DNA of 64,000 nt from an uncultured delta proteobacterium (lineage in GTDB: Bacteria; Desulfobacterota; Desulfovibrionia; Desulfovibrionales; Desulfovibrionaceae), in the NCBI GenBank assembly GCA_903843965.1, contig CAIMRY010000009.1, forward strand, positions 30,558 through 94,557, given 5' to 3'. The notes beneath the pieces are model-generated. The model made no database searches. It had not been told where the DNA came from and saw nothing but the letters and a program-made list of their open reading frames with translations. Numbering within the stretch: position 1 is the stretch's first letter; every line of letters starts with the position of its first letter. Both the position numbers and the translations under genes were made by a program. Of this stretch, positions 31,184 through 39,825 are shown one piece after another.

Positions 31184-31879
31184 TCAGGCTAGGGGCAGGG
31201 CCTTGAGTGCGGACATGGCGCGGTGCAGTTCGTGGGGCAGCAGGCCGACCAGCTCCTCGGGTGCGGGCAGAGCCAGCACGCGCACCTCCGGCTCGCCCGC
31301 GCCAGGCGGGAACAGGGCGGCTGCGATCTGCGCGGCCTCGGGCCCGAAGCAGGCCACCACCGTGACGCCGAAGCTGAGCACGCCGTTGAGGAAGACGTTG
31401 CGGGCCTGGCCAGGCGAGAGGGGAACGTCCGGAGCATCCTTGCAGGGCCAGAACAGGCTGGTGCCCTGGGGCCAGGCCATGTAGCCCAGGATGGACTGGA
31501 AGAGGGTGCGCCGGGCCGGGTCAGCCTTGCCCGTCACGTCGGCCATGAGCGATGCATAGGTGATGATGATCTGAGGCCTGGTGCGCAGGCGGGCGGCCAA
31601 GGCCCTCCAAGGCTCCGGCCAGTCGAGATCGATTGTGTGAGTAGGGTTGGCGATGTCAGGCCCAACAGCTCCGGCAGTGGGGTGCGCCGTGGCGGCGTGA
31701 TCGCGAACGGACGATTCCGGGGCGGATTGGCCGGGCCGGGCCGGGCTGATCCGCTGCGCCGCAGGCGGGATATCCGGCAGGCCCTCGGGCAGAAACAGGC
31801 AGTCCAGTCCTGCGGCGCTCCAGGGGCGCAGGTGGTCGGGCAGGTCTACAGGTGCCGCAAAAGATCCCACACGCGCCAT
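31184..31879 (-). CDS. Hypothetical protein downstream of coaBC
   Basis: 231 aa. No recognised catalytic motif. Residues 100-220 look globular ([52 protein letters not shown]), preceded by a Pro/Ala-rich linker. The start at 31879 is supported by GGAGG seven bases upstream and lies inside the 3' end of coaBC (34-base overlap), so it is translationally linked. The Cys-containing WPC and FGPEAAQ turns vaguely suggest a nucleotide- or DNA-handling fold, but I cannot assign one. Confidence 0.65.
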   Translation of the reverse strand: MARVGSFAAPVDLPDHLRPWSAAGLDCLFLPEGLPDIPPAAQRISPARPGQSAPESSVRDHAATAHPTAGAVGPDIANPTHTIDLDWPEPWRALAARLRTRPQIIITYASLMADVTGKADPARRTLFQSILGYMAWPQGTSLFWPCKDAPDVPLSPGQARNVFLNGVLSFGVTVVACFGPEAAQIAAALFPPGAGEPEVRVLALPAPEELVGLLPHELHRAMSALKALPLA

Positions 31880-33084
31880 GCAACCTCCGTCTTGGGCAGT
31901 TCCGGCCACTGTTCCACCCGGCCCGTGCGGTCGAGCACCGTGACCGTGTTCGTGGCGGAGTCGAACCCGCTGCCCGGAACGCCGACCAGATTGGCCACGA
32001 TGATATCCAGGTTCTTTTCGGACAGCTTGAGCCGAGCCTGACCGACGAGATCCTCGGTCTCGGCGGCAAAGCCGATGAGGATCTGGTCAGCGCGTTTCTG
32101 CTCGCCCAGTGTGCGCAGGATGTCCGGGTTTTCGGTGAGGCGCATGAGCACCTCGCCGCTGGCCATGTCGCGCTTCTTCAGCTTGCGCGCCGGGTCCGCG
32201 CTCTCGGGTAAAAGCGGGCGGAAGTCGCATACGGCGGCGGTGCAGCAGGCCAGGTCCGTGTCGGCCCAGAGGGCCTGGCAGGCGTCGAGCATCTCGCGCG
32301 CGCTGGAAACGCTGAAGACCTCAATGCCCGGTGGGAAGTCCAGAGCCGTGGGCCCAGCCACAACGCGCACCCGCGCCCCGCGCATCCAGGCGGCCATGGC
32401 CAGGCACGCGCCCATGAGCCCGCTGGAGGGGTTGGACAAATAGCGCACCGCGTCCCATTTCTCGCGCGTGGGGCCCAGGGTCACCAGCACGGTCTTGCCG
32501 TCCAGGTCGTGCGGGGACAGCGCGCGCAGCACATGGGCCAGGATGTGCGGCACAGGCGAAAGCTTGCCCTGGCCGGTGTCGCCGCAGGCCACATCGCCCA
32601 CAACCGGGCCGATGCCCACGGCCCCGCGCTTGAGCAGGGTCTGCCAGTTGGCCTGGGTGGCCGGGGCGTTCCACATGGCCGGATTCATGGCCGGGGCCAA
32701 AAGCAGGGGCCCGGAAAAGGCCAAGGCCTGGGTGGACAAGAGGTCGTCGGCCAGGCCGTGGGCCAGCTTGGCCAGGATGGAGGCCGTGGCCGGGGCGATG
32801 ACCAGGGCGCTGGCCGACTGGCCGGGGGTGAGGTGCACAAAGGGGTCATGCCCGGCGCCAGGGCCGAACATGCCCGTGGTCACCGGATCCGCGCCAAGGG
32901 CCCGGAAGCTCTCGGCCCCGACAAAGCGCTGGGCCGAGTCCGTGAGGGTGGCGCTCACCGCGACCTGGCAGCGGCGCAGCAGGCGCAGCAATTCCAGGCT
33001 CTTGTACGCAGCCACGCTCCCGGTGACGCCCAGGTGGACCCGCCTGCCCAGGAAGCAGGAGAAGTGCAGGTGCTCGGTGCTCAA
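31846..33084 (-). CDS. coaBC: Bifunctional phosphopantothenoylcysteine decarboxylase/synthase
   Basis: Two steps of coenzyme A synthesis: CoaC flavoprotein domain (residues 12-190; GVTGSVAAYKSLELLRLL, PAMNPAMW active-site motif) and CoaB synthase domain (residues 195-405; TLGPTREKWDAVRYLSNPSSG, KKRDMASG, GFAAET). 412 aa. The start is a TTG at 33084 that overlaps the stop of the preceding lipoprotein gene (TTGA), with AAGGA nine bases upstream, indicating coupling. It overlaps the following unknown gene at its 3' end. Confidence 0.95.
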   Translation of the reverse strand: MSTEHLHFSCFLGRRVHLGVTGSVAAYKSLELLRLLRRCQVAVSATLTDSAQRFVGAESFRALGADPVTTGMFGPGAGHDPFVHLTPGQSASALVIAPATASILAKLAHGLADDLLSTQALAFSGPLLLAPAMNPAMWNAPATQANWQTLLKRGAVGIGPVVGDVACGDTGQGKLSPVPHILAHVLRALSPHDLDGKTVLVTLGPTREKWDAVRYLSNPSSGLMGACLAMAAWMRGARVRVVAGPTALDFPPGIEVFSVSSAREMLDACQALWADTDLACCTAAVCDFRPLLPESADPARKLKKRDMASGEVLMRLTENPDILRTLGEQKRADQILIGFAAETEDLVGQARLKLSEKNLDIIVANLVGVPGSGFDSATNTVTVLDRTGRVEQWPELPKTEVAWRVWDLLRHL

Positions 33085-33644
33085 TTGTTGATGTCCTTTT
33101 CCGAGAAGCTGCCCTGGGAGGAGCCGGTGGCGCCGGGCCGGGCCTTGGCCGTGCCTGGGCGGGAGACTGAGTTGGAGCGGCTGGCGTAGGTGCCGCCCTT
33201 GTACTCGAAGGCAAAGACCTTGGCCTGGGCCTTGTAGCCGTCGTTCAGCTCGATGATGGCGGCCTTGTTGGCTTTTTCGAAAATGAGGATGCTCTTCTTG
33301 GAGCGCACGGCGGAAACCTTTTTCCAGCCGTCCTTGACCATGTTGTTCAGGAAGAAATTGATGAGGTCGTCAAACACCACCCGGCCCTGGAAGATCTGGA
33401 TGCCGGCCTTGAACTGCTGGGTATCGAAGGAGAAGTCGTCGTCGGGCGTGTGCTCCATGCCGTTGGGAATGAGAATGTCATCAAAGAGGTAGTAGTAGTT
33501 CGGATTTTCGTAGGTTTCGGCCTGGGAGCCCGAGCCTGCCGGAACCGTGTCGGTGTTGGATTTGCTGGTGTTCATGCCGGAGCAGGCGCTCAGGGCCAGG
33601 GCCAGGCTCAGGCAAAGCAGGGGTTTCTTGAACGACGAGTGCAT
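33081..33644 (-). CDS. Lipoprotein of unknown function
   Basis: 187 aa. Signal with lipobox LALSACSG near residue 20, then a compact domain (DDILIPNGMEHTPDDDFSF, FQGRVVFDDLINFFLNNMVKDGWKKV, SAVRSKKSILIFEK) resembling small envelope lipoproteins of anaerobes, and a Ser/Gly-rich tail. GGAGGAG upstream. First gene of the operon with coaBC. No function known to me. Confidence 0.75.
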   Translation of the reverse strand: MHSSFKKPLLCLSLALALSACSGMNTSKSNTDTVPAGSGSQAETYENPNYYYLFDDILIPNGMEHTPDDDFSFDTQQFKAGIQIFQGRVVFDDLINFFLNNMVKDGWKKVSAVRSKKSILIFEKANKAAIIELNDGYKAQAKVFAFEYKGGTYASRSNSVSRPGTAKARPGATGSSQGSFSEKDINN

Positions 33645-33800
33645 GGCGGCTCCTCCGTGGCTTGATGCGTGACGTGCGGCGTGCTGACCAGCCAGATGTT
33701 CTGTATATCTAAGGTGTGCATATATGAAGACGTGGGGAATCTCAATGCGGTGCAGGAGCGCGCGCGGGTCAAATCGTCGGCAGGCGTGCGGTAGACGGGA

Positions 33801-33833
33801 GGTCGGCGGGCGGTCGGCGGGCGGTCGGCGGGC
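33801..33833. repeat. Three tandem 11-bp repeats
   Basis: Unit GGTCGGCGGGC repeated exactly three times, just past the 3' end of the MerR-like gene. It is intergenic; no gene depends on it. Confidence 0.8.
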
Positions 33834-33841
33834 GGCCTGGT

Positions 33842-34564
33842 TCAGCCGGGGAGCCCGCTGGCGTTCTTGATGATGGCCTCCAGGCGCTGACGGTCGTCGC
33901 GCAGGCGCTGCAGCTCCACCTCCTGGGCCGAGAGCCTGGCCTTCATGTCCGCGTTGTCGCTTGTCAGGGTCAGGGTGATCTCCTCCATGACCGCCAGCTT
34001 GGGCTCCATGTTGCGCAGGCGGTCCTGAAGGCGGGCTATCTGGGCCACGATGTCGGCCTGGTCTCGGTTGGCCAGGCGTTTGATGTTGCGTGCCAGGAGC
34101 ACAAAGCCGTTTTTCAGCTTGGTGATGTCGGACAGCTGCCCGTCCAAGCTGGATTTCTGGTCAGCCAGGGTCTCCAGGGTTTCGCCAAAGCGGGAGAGCG
34201 AGGTGGCCAGGGCCTCGCTCAAGGCATCGGACAGAGCGTCCGTCAAAATCTCGGTCAGGTTGGCGGGCAGGGTGGACAGCTCCTGCGGCACCGAGGGCAG
34301 GGCATAGTGCTCGGAGGCCGGACCCACCTCGATGGTGCGCGGGAACTCGCGCCGGAGCATGTCCTCGATCTCGGCGGTGATCCGACCCTGGCCGTAGAGT
34401 TCGCTGATGCGCAGGAAAACCGGCACAGCGTCCTCTGGGTAGCGGGTCATGCGGCCCAGGCGGCGGCCCGACAAAAAGTCCTTGAACAGGGCTGCATAGC
34501 GGCGAGCCGTGGGCGCAGGGATGCCTGTGCGTCGCGCAATATCACTGAGAGCCATGAGTTCCAT
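33842..34564 (-). CDS. MerR-like HTH protein with long coiled coil
   Basis: 240 aa. The N-terminal 75 residues form a winged-helix of MerR type (LSDIARRTGIPAPTARRYAALF and the wing RMTRYPEDAVPVFLRI). Residues 100-235 are a continuous coiled coil (LKNGFVLLARNIKRLAN, LQDRLRNMEPKLAVMEEI, LSAQEVELQRLRDDRQRL). There is no effector-binding domain. This architecture occurs in small DNA-bridging or plasmid/chromosome partition accessory proteins as well as regulators. A second Met three codons in is an alternative start. Divergent from queA. Confidence 0.7.
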   Translation of the reverse strand: MELMALSDIARRTGIPAPTARRYAALFKDFLSGRRLGRMTRYPEDAVPVFLRISELYGQGRITAEIEDMLRREFPRTIEVGPASEHYALPSVPQELSTLPANLTEILTDALSDALSEALATSLSRFGETLETLADQKSSLDGQLSDITKLKNGFVLLARNIKRLANRDQADIVAQIARLQDRLRNMEPKLAVMEEITLTLTSDNADMKARLSAQEVELQRLRDDRQRLEAIIKNASGLPG

Positions 34565-34774
34565 CCACTCGACATACCAGGATTGATGCCAAGATCAAGA
34601 AAAAATTACCGCAGGCTGCCGATGCGCCATCGGGCGATCGTGCAAGAAATGTGATCATCGGGTGCTGAGCGGGGTTGAGCGCGTGATGAGCCGGTGGAGA
34701 TTCTGGCGGTTCCCAAAGCATGCCAGGGGAGGGGCTTGCGTTGCGCAGGGGATTCCGTAAAACTGCAAGCCACC

Positions 34775-35920
34775 ATGACGACAACAACGAAGGGTCTTGC
34801 GCTCGAATTTTCTTTATCAAGCTATGTGTACGAGCTGCCGACCGAGCGCATCGCCCGCCGACCCTGCGCCGAGCGCAGCGCGTCCAGGCTCCTGGTGCTG
34901 GACCGCAACCCCGAGGGTGAGGGGGATGCACAGGCAGAGGACAGGCGCTTCGCCGACCTGCCGGAGATATTGTCCCGCCGCTTCCCGCGCGGCGGGCTGC
35001 TGGTGGCCAACAATTCCCGCGTGTTCCCGGCCCGGATCTTTGGCCGCAGAAAAAGCGGGGGCCGCGTGGAATTGCTGCTCTTGACCCCGCTGCCCCTGCT
35101 TGAGGTGCGGGAAGGGGAAGGTGGGCAGGATGGCCAGAACCGTTGGCAAAGCGCCGAGGCCGAGGGCCTGGTGCGCACGGCCAAGCGCATGAAACAGGGG
35201 GAGGCGGCGGAGTTCGACGCCCCTCTGCGCGTGGTGCTGCTGGAGCGCGGCGACTACGGCCGCTGCCGCCTGCGCCTGGAGTGGCAGGGGGAGCTGGCGG
35301 AGATCCTGGAGGACATCGGCCACATGCCCCTGCCGCCGTACCTGGAGCGGGAGGACGACCAGGCCGACCGCGAGCGCTACCAGACCACCTACGCCGCTGC
35401 GCACAAGGCCGGGAGCGTTGCCGCGCCGACAGCCGGGCTGCACTTCACGCCCCAGGTGCGCGCGGAGCTGGCGGCCAAGGGCTTTGGCTGGGCCGAGGTG
35501 ACGCTGTACGTGGGCTATGGCACCTTCAGCCCGGTGCGCGAGACCGACATCCGCGCACACGAAATGCACGCCGAGCACGTGGAGGTGCCGGAGCAGACGG
35601 CCCGGGCCATCCGCGAGGCCAAAGCCAGCGGTCTGCCGGTGATCTGCGTGGGCACCACCAGCGCGCGCAGCCTGGAGGGCATGCACAAGGCCCTGGGCAC
35701 GGTGTCGGCCTTTGCCGGGGACACGCGCATCTACATCACCCCGGGCTACAAGTTCCAGGTGGTGGATGCTCTGCTCACCAATTTTCATTTGCCAGAGTCA
35801 AGTCTCCTGATTATGGTCTCTGCCCTGGCGGGCCGTGAAAAAATCATGGCCGCCTACGCCGTCGCCCTGGACCTCGAGTACCGCTTCTTCTCCTATGGCG
35901 ACGCCATGCTTATTGTCTGA
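34775..35920 (+). CDS. queA: S-adenosylmethionine:tRNA ribosyltransferase-isomerase
   Basis: Makes epoxyqueuosine at the wobble base of tRNA. About 381 aa. Family motifs SYVYELPTERIARRP at the N-terminus, ANNSRVFPARIFGRR near residue 80, GHMPLPPYLERE near 185, and YQTTYAAAHKAGSVAAPTAGLHFT followed by GYGTFSPV. C-terminal NFHLPESSLLIMVSALAGRE. The start MTTTTKGLALEF has only a weak ribosome site. A charged insertion (EVREGEGGQDGQNRWQ) sits near residue 115. Confidence 0.95.
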   Translation: MTTTTKGLALEFSLSSYVYELPTERIARRPCAERSASRLLVLDRNPEGEGDAQAEDRRFADLPEILSRRFPRGGLLVANNSRVFPARIFGRRKSGGRVELLLLTPLPLLEVREGEGGQDGQNRWQSAEAEGLVRTAKRMKQGEAAEFDAPLRVVLLERGDYGRCRLRLEWQGELAEILEDIGHMPLPPYLEREDDQADRERYQTTYAAAHKAGSVAAPTAGLHFTPQVRAELAAKGFGWAEVTLYVGYGTFSPVRETDIRAHEMHAEHVEVPEQTARAIREAKASGLPVICVGTTSARSLEGMHKALGTVSAFAGDTRIYITPGYKFQVVDALLTNFHLPESSLLIMVSALAGREKIMAAYAVALDLEYRFFSYGDAMLIV

Positions 35921-35966
35921 AAAACCAGGACTGGCGCGGGTTTCCGCCCAGCGAGGGGGTCGTGCG

Positions 35967-36200
35967 ATGTCCCGCATTTCGGTAACGGAAGAACGCTGCA
36001 AGGGCTGTCTGCTCTGCACCACGGTCTGCCCGGTGGAGATCATCCAGGTAAGCGAGCGCATCAACCAGCAGGGGTACAAGGTGGCCGAGGTCCCGGCGGA
36101 AGCCATGGACAAGTGCACCGGCTGCGCATCCTGCGCCACCATCTGCCCGGACATGGCCATCGAGGTCTGGCGCAGCAAAAAGTCCAAGAAGGCGGCATAG
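35967..36200 (+). CDS. korD: Ferredoxin subunit of 2-oxoacid:ferredoxin oxidoreductase
   Basis: 77 aa with two [4Fe-4S] motifs: CKGCLLCTTVCP and CTGCASCATICP. It delivers electrons from the KorABC complex. GAGGGGG upstream of the ATG. First gene of korD-korA-korB-korC, with two bases to korA. The basic C-terminus SKKSKKAA foreshadows the Lys/Ala-rich tail of korC. Confidence 0.94.
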   Translation: MSRISVTEERCKGCLLCTTVCPVEIIQVSERINQQGYKVAEVPAEAMDKCTGCASCATICPDMAIEVWRSKKSKKAA

Positions 36201-36202
36201 CC

Positions 36203-37294
36203 ATGGCAGGCGCAAAGGATCTCATCTTCGTCAAGGGCAACGAGGCCATCGCCATGGGCGCGCTGGACGCGGGCTGCCGCTGCTTCTTCGGCTACCCCAT
36301 CACCCCCCAGAATGACATCCCCGAATACATGAGCAAGGCCATCATCGACGCCGGTGGCGAGTTCGTCCAGGCCGAGAGCGAGGTGGCTGCGGCCAACATG
36401 CTGCTGGGGGCCGGCGCCTGCGGCGTCCGCGCCATGACGAGCTCCTCCTCCCCGGGCATGAGCCTGAAGCAGGAGGCCATCAGCTACATGGCCGGCAGCG
36501 AGATACCCGCCGTCATCGTGAACATGAACCGCGGCGGCCCAGGCCTGGGCGACATCGGCCCCAGCCAGGGCGACTACTTCCAGTCCACGCGCGGCGGCGG
36601 CCACGGCGACTACCGCCTGCTGGTGCTGGCGCCGTCGAGCGCCCAGGAAGCCTACGACATGACCCACAAGGCCTTTGACCTGGCCTTTGCCTACCGCAGC
36701 CCGGTGCTCATCCTGGGCGACGCCATCATCGGCCAGATGAAGGAGCCCATCCGCCGCCGCGAGCTGACCCTGGCCGCCCCGGACGAGGGCGCGGCATGGC
36801 GGCTGGAGGGCACCAAGGCAGACCTGCCCGCAGGCGCGCCGCCCAGGGCCCACCGCATCATCAAGTCGCTCTACCTCATGGACGGCGAACTGGCCGGGCA
36901 GAACAAGATGCTCCAGGCCAAGTACGAGCAGTGGAAGAAGCTGGTCGAGTTCGAGACCTTTGAGGTCAAGGACGCCGACCTGGTGGTGGTGGCCTACGGC
37001 TCCATCGGCCGCATCGCCAAGAACGCGGTGCGCGCCCTGCGCAAGAAAGGCAAGAAGGTCGGCCTGTTCAGGCCCAAGACCCTGTACCCTTTCCCGGAAA
37101 AGGCTTTGGCCAGGCTGGCCAAGGAAGGCAAAAAGTTTTTGACCATCGAGCACAACCTGGGCCAGATGGTGGAGGACGTGCGCTTGTCCGTGCGCCACCA
37201 CGCGGACTCGGACCTGTTCTGCGTTTACCCCGGCAACATGCCCAGCCCCGATGACTTTGAAGCGCCCATCCTGCGCGCGCTGGGGAGGAAATAG
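36203..37294 (+). CDS. korA: 2-oxoglutarate:ferredoxin oxidoreductase, alpha subunit
   Basis: 363 aa. Pyrimidine-binding domain YPITPQNDIPEYMS near residue 30, SSSSPGMSLKQEAISYMAGSE near 80, and GGGHGDYRLLVLAPSSAQE. The C-terminal transketolase-like domain has VAYGSIGRIAKNAVRALRKKGKKVGLFRPKTLYPFP. Catalyses CoA-dependent oxidative decarboxylation (or, in reverse, reductive carboxylation) of 2-oxoglutarate; related 2-ketoisovalerate enzymes cannot be excluded. The ATG lies two bases after korD. Confidence 0.93.
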   Translation: MAGAKDLIFVKGNEAIAMGALDAGCRCFFGYPITPQNDIPEYMSKAIIDAGGEFVQAESEVAAANMLLGAGACGVRAMTSSSSPGMSLKQEAISYMAGSEIPAVIVNMNRGGPGLGDIGPSQGDYFQSTRGGGHGDYRLLVLAPSSAQEAYDMTHKAFDLAFAYRSPVLILGDAIIGQMKEPIRRRELTLAAPDEGAAWRLEGTKADLPAGAPPRAHRIIKSLYLMDGELAGQNKMLQAKYEQWKKLVEFETFEVKDADLVVVAYGSIGRIAKNAVRALRKKGKKVGLFRPKTLYPFPEKALARLAKEGKKFLTIEHNLGQMVEDVRLSVRHHADSDLFCVYPGNMPSPDDFEAPILRALGRK

Positions 37295-37296
37295 AC

Positions 37297-38157
37297 ATGA
37301 CCACGACCCAAAACGCCGCGAACGCGGCCGAGGAGCTGGTCTTCACCCGCCCGGCGTCCCTGGCCGACCGCGCCACGCACTACTGTCCCGGCTGCCACCA
37401 CGGCATCGCCCACCGCCTGGTGGCCGAACTGCTGGACGAAATGGACCTGGCGGGCAGGACCGTGGCCGCCAGCTCCATCGGCTGTTCGGTATTCCTGTAC
37501 AACTACATCAAGGTCGACACCGTGGAGTCGCCGCACGGCCGCGCCCCGGCAGTGGCCACGGGCATCAAGCGCGCCAGGCCAGAGTGCTTTTGCTTCACCT
37601 ACCAGGGCGACGGCGACCTGGCCTCCATCGGCATGGCCGAGATCATGCACGCGGCCAACAGGGGCGAGCGCCTGAGCGTGGTCTTCGTCAACAACACCGT
37701 GTACGGCATGACCGGCGGCCAGATGGCCCCGACCACGCTCATCGGCCAGAAGACCACCACCTGCCCCGGCGGACGCTGCCACGACCGCGAAGGTTCGCCC
37801 ATCCGCATGGCCGAGATCATCAGCCAGCTGGGCGGAACGGCCTTTTGCGCGCGCGCCAGCCTGGACAGCGTCAAAAACATCCGCCAAGCCAAGAAGTACA
37901 TGCGCCAAGCCTTCGAGGCCCAGACCAGGGGCCTTGGGTTCGGCTTTGTGGAGCTCTTGTCCGGCTGCCCCACCAACTGGCGCTTAAGCCCGGTGGCGGC
38001 CAACAAGCGCATCACCGAGGAGATGATCCCCTACTTCCCGCTGGGCGTGTTCAAGGAGCTTGCGGGCGACGGAACCTGCGGGTCGACGGTTGCCCCCGAC
38101 ACAGCAGCGGGCACAGCAGCGGGCACAGCAGCGGGCGCGGCAGGAGAAGGCAAATGA
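37297..38157 (+). CDS. korB: 2-oxoglutarate:ferredoxin oxidoreductase, beta subunit
   Basis: 286 aa, binds thiamine diphosphate: CPGCHHGIAHRL near residue 30, GDGDLASIGMAEIMHA near 110 and VNNTVYGMTGGQMAPTT near 130. The C-terminus carries a low-complexity Thr/Ala/Gly tail encoded by three exact 12-base repeats (38101-38136), outside the conserved core. Its stop overlaps the korC start (ATGA). Confidence 0.94.
   Translation: MTTTQNAANAAEELVFTRPASLADRATHYCPGCHHGIAHRLVAELLDEMDLAGRTVAASSIGCSVFLYNYIKVDTVESPHGRAPAVATGIKRARPECFCFTYQGDGDLASIGMAEIMHAANRGERLSVVFVNNTVYGMTGGQMAPTTLIGQKTTTCPGGRCHDREGSPIRMAEIISQLGGTAFCARASLDSVKNIRQAKKYMRQAFEAQTRGLGFGFVELLSGCPTNWRLSPVAANKRITEEMIPYFPLGVFKELAGDGTCGSTVAPDTAAGTAAGTAAGAAGEGK
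38101..38136 (+). repeat. 12-bp coding repeat, three copies, in korB
   Basis: Unit ACAGCAGCGGGC repeated exactly three times, encoding TAAG units in the C-terminal tail. Confidence 0.9.
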
Positions 38158-38870
38158 GCAGATACCTCGACGTGATCATGGCCGGGTTCGGCGGCCAGGG
38201 CGTGCTTCTCATCGGCAACCTGCTGGCCTACGCAGGCATGCGCGAGAAGCTCCAGGTGACCTACATCCCGGTCTACGGCGTGGAGATGCGCGGCGGCACG
38301 GCCAACTGCACCGTGGTCCTCTCCGACGAGGAGATCGGCTCGCCCATCATCAACCGGCCCAAAAGCCTCATCGTCATGAACCGCCCCAGCCTGGACAAGT
38401 TCCAGCCCAAGCTGGCCGACGGCGGAGTGCAGATCGTCAACTCGTCCCTGGTGGACCCAGCCCTGGTGGAGAGCGGCAGCCGCATCACCAGCGTGCTGGT
38501 TCCGGCCAACGAGCTGGCCGAAAAGGTGGGCAACGCCCGCGCGGTGAACACCATCATGCTCGGCGCCTATGTGGCGGCCACGGGCATGGTGCGCCTGTCC
38601 ACAGTGGAGGACTGCCTGGCTGCGGTCATGCCCGCCAAGATCGTGGGCATCAACGTGACCGCCCTGCGCGCCGGGGCGGAGTACGCCACGCAGCAGCTCA
38701 AGGCCGCTGGCAAGCCCCTGCCCGGAGCCAAGTCCGCAGCAAAGAAGCCCGCAGCCAAGAAGCCCGTTGCCAAGAAGCCCGTTGCCAAGAAGGCAGCCGC
38801 CAAAAAGCCCGCAGCAAAGAAAGCCGCCGCGAAAAAGCTTGCGGCCAAAAAGCCTGTGGGCAAGAAGTAG
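38154..38870 (+). CDS. korC: 2-oxoglutarate:ferredoxin oxidoreductase, gamma subunit, with histone H1-like tail
   Basis: 238 aa. Residues 1-190 are the usual gamma subunit (AGFGGQGVLLIGNLLAYAG, YGVEMRGGTANCTVVLSDE, NTIMLGAYVAATG). Residues 193-238 are an added tail made of Lys-Lys and Ala/Pro repeats of the form PAAKKPVAKK, strongly basic and resembling histone H1 C-terminal tails. Such a tail is not a normal part of this subunit. It is encoded by imperfect 15-base repeats. The tail could bind nucleic acid, a polyanion or be neutral; this is not decidable here. Confidence 0.93.
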   Translation: MSRYLDVIMAGFGGQGVLLIGNLLAYAGMREKLQVTYIPVYGVEMRGGTANCTVVLSDEEIGSPIINRPKSLIVMNRPSLDKFQPKLADGGVQIVNSSLVDPALVESGSRITSVLVPANELAEKVGNARAVNTIMLGAYVAATGMVRLSTVEDCLAAVMPAKIVGINVTALRAGAEYATQQLKAAGKPLPGAKSAAKKPAAKKPVAKKPVAKKAAAKKPAAKKAAAKKLAAKKPVGKK

Positions 38871-38877
38871 CCCGCGC

Positions 38878-39708
38878 GTGTCCGCCCCGTACGGGATCAT
38901 CGGCTGGCCGCTGGGCCACAGCAAGAGCCCGCTCTTGCACAACTGGGGCCTGCGCGCCAGCGGTCTGACCGGCAGCTACGCGGCCTGGCCGACCGAGCCC
39001 AAGAAGCTCAAGGCCTTCATGGCCGAGGTGCGCGCGCGGCGCATCAAGGGCGTGAGCGTGACCATCCCGCACAAGCAGGCGGTCATGCCCTTTCTGGACG
39101 GGCTGACTGAGCGCGCCCGGAACGTGGGCGCGGTGAACACCCTGTTCTGGCAGGACGGCAAGCTCTGGGGCGACAACACCGACGTGGCGGGCATTGTGGT
39201 CCCGCTTTCGCCCTATTGCTCGGCGCTGACCGCGCCCACGGCCTCGGCGCTGGTGCTGGGCGCGGGTGGGGCGGCCCGGGCGGCCTGCGCGGCCCTGCGC
39301 GAGCTTGGCGTGCCCGAGATCGCCGTGACGGGCCGCACCCTGGCCAAGGCCCAGGCACTGGCCAAGGACTTCGGCCTCGGCGTCGTTGCCTGGGACGAGC
39401 GCGCCAGCCGCCCCTGGTCGCTCCTCGTGAACACAACGCCCCTGGGCATGTTGGGCGAGCACCAGGGCCAATCGCCCTGGCCCATGGACGGCTTTGCGCA
39501 GGTGGGCCTGGTGTTCGACCTGGTGTACAACCCGGTGCGCACGGTGCTGCTCTGCGACGCCAAGGCCGCCGGGGTCGAGGTGCTGTCAGGATTGCAGATG
39601 TTTTTGCAGCAGGGCCTGGCGCAGTTCAAGATCTGGACCGGCGTGGACCTGGACGAGAAGGGCGCGCGCCAGCTGTTGATGATGGACCTCTTGGCCACGG
39701 GCGGGTAG
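38878..39708 (+). CDS. aroE: Shikimate dehydrogenase
   Basis: NADPH reduction of 3-dehydroshikimate. 276 aa: substrate motif PLGHSKSPLLHN at residue 10, SVTIPHKQAVMPFLD near 60, GAVNTLFW, DNTDVAG, nucleotide motif VLGAGGAARAACAAL near 125, and NTTPLGM near 185. A GTG start at 38878 gives a normal N-terminus (SAPYGIIGWPLGHS); the ribosome site is weak and it begins seven bases after korC, so coupling is likely. Confidence 0.93.
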   Translation: MSAPYGIIGWPLGHSKSPLLHNWGLRASGLTGSYAAWPTEPKKLKAFMAEVRARRIKGVSVTIPHKQAVMPFLDGLTERARNVGAVNTLFWQDGKLWGDNTDVAGIVVPLSPYCSALTAPTASALVLGAGGAARAACAALRELGVPEIAVTGRTLAKAQALAKDFGLGVVAWDERASRPWSLLVNTTPLGMLGEHQGQSPWPMDGFAQVGLVFDLVYNPVRTVLLCDAKAAGVEVLSGLQMFLQQGLAQFKIWTGVDLDEKGARQLLMMDLLATGG

Positions 39709-39825
39709 GGACAGCCTTCCCGCAGCAATTTTGCCGGACTTGACCTTTGCCGTTATCTGGGGGATGGTTCCGCGATTTTTCGGCCACAACGCGGACCTCC
39801 GCGCCCGGCCATATCCGGAGCACAC

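Noticed and set aside
33801..33833. The 11-bp repeats as a CRISPR or iteron array
   Set aside because: Only three contiguous units without spacers, and no replication or Cas gene beside them.
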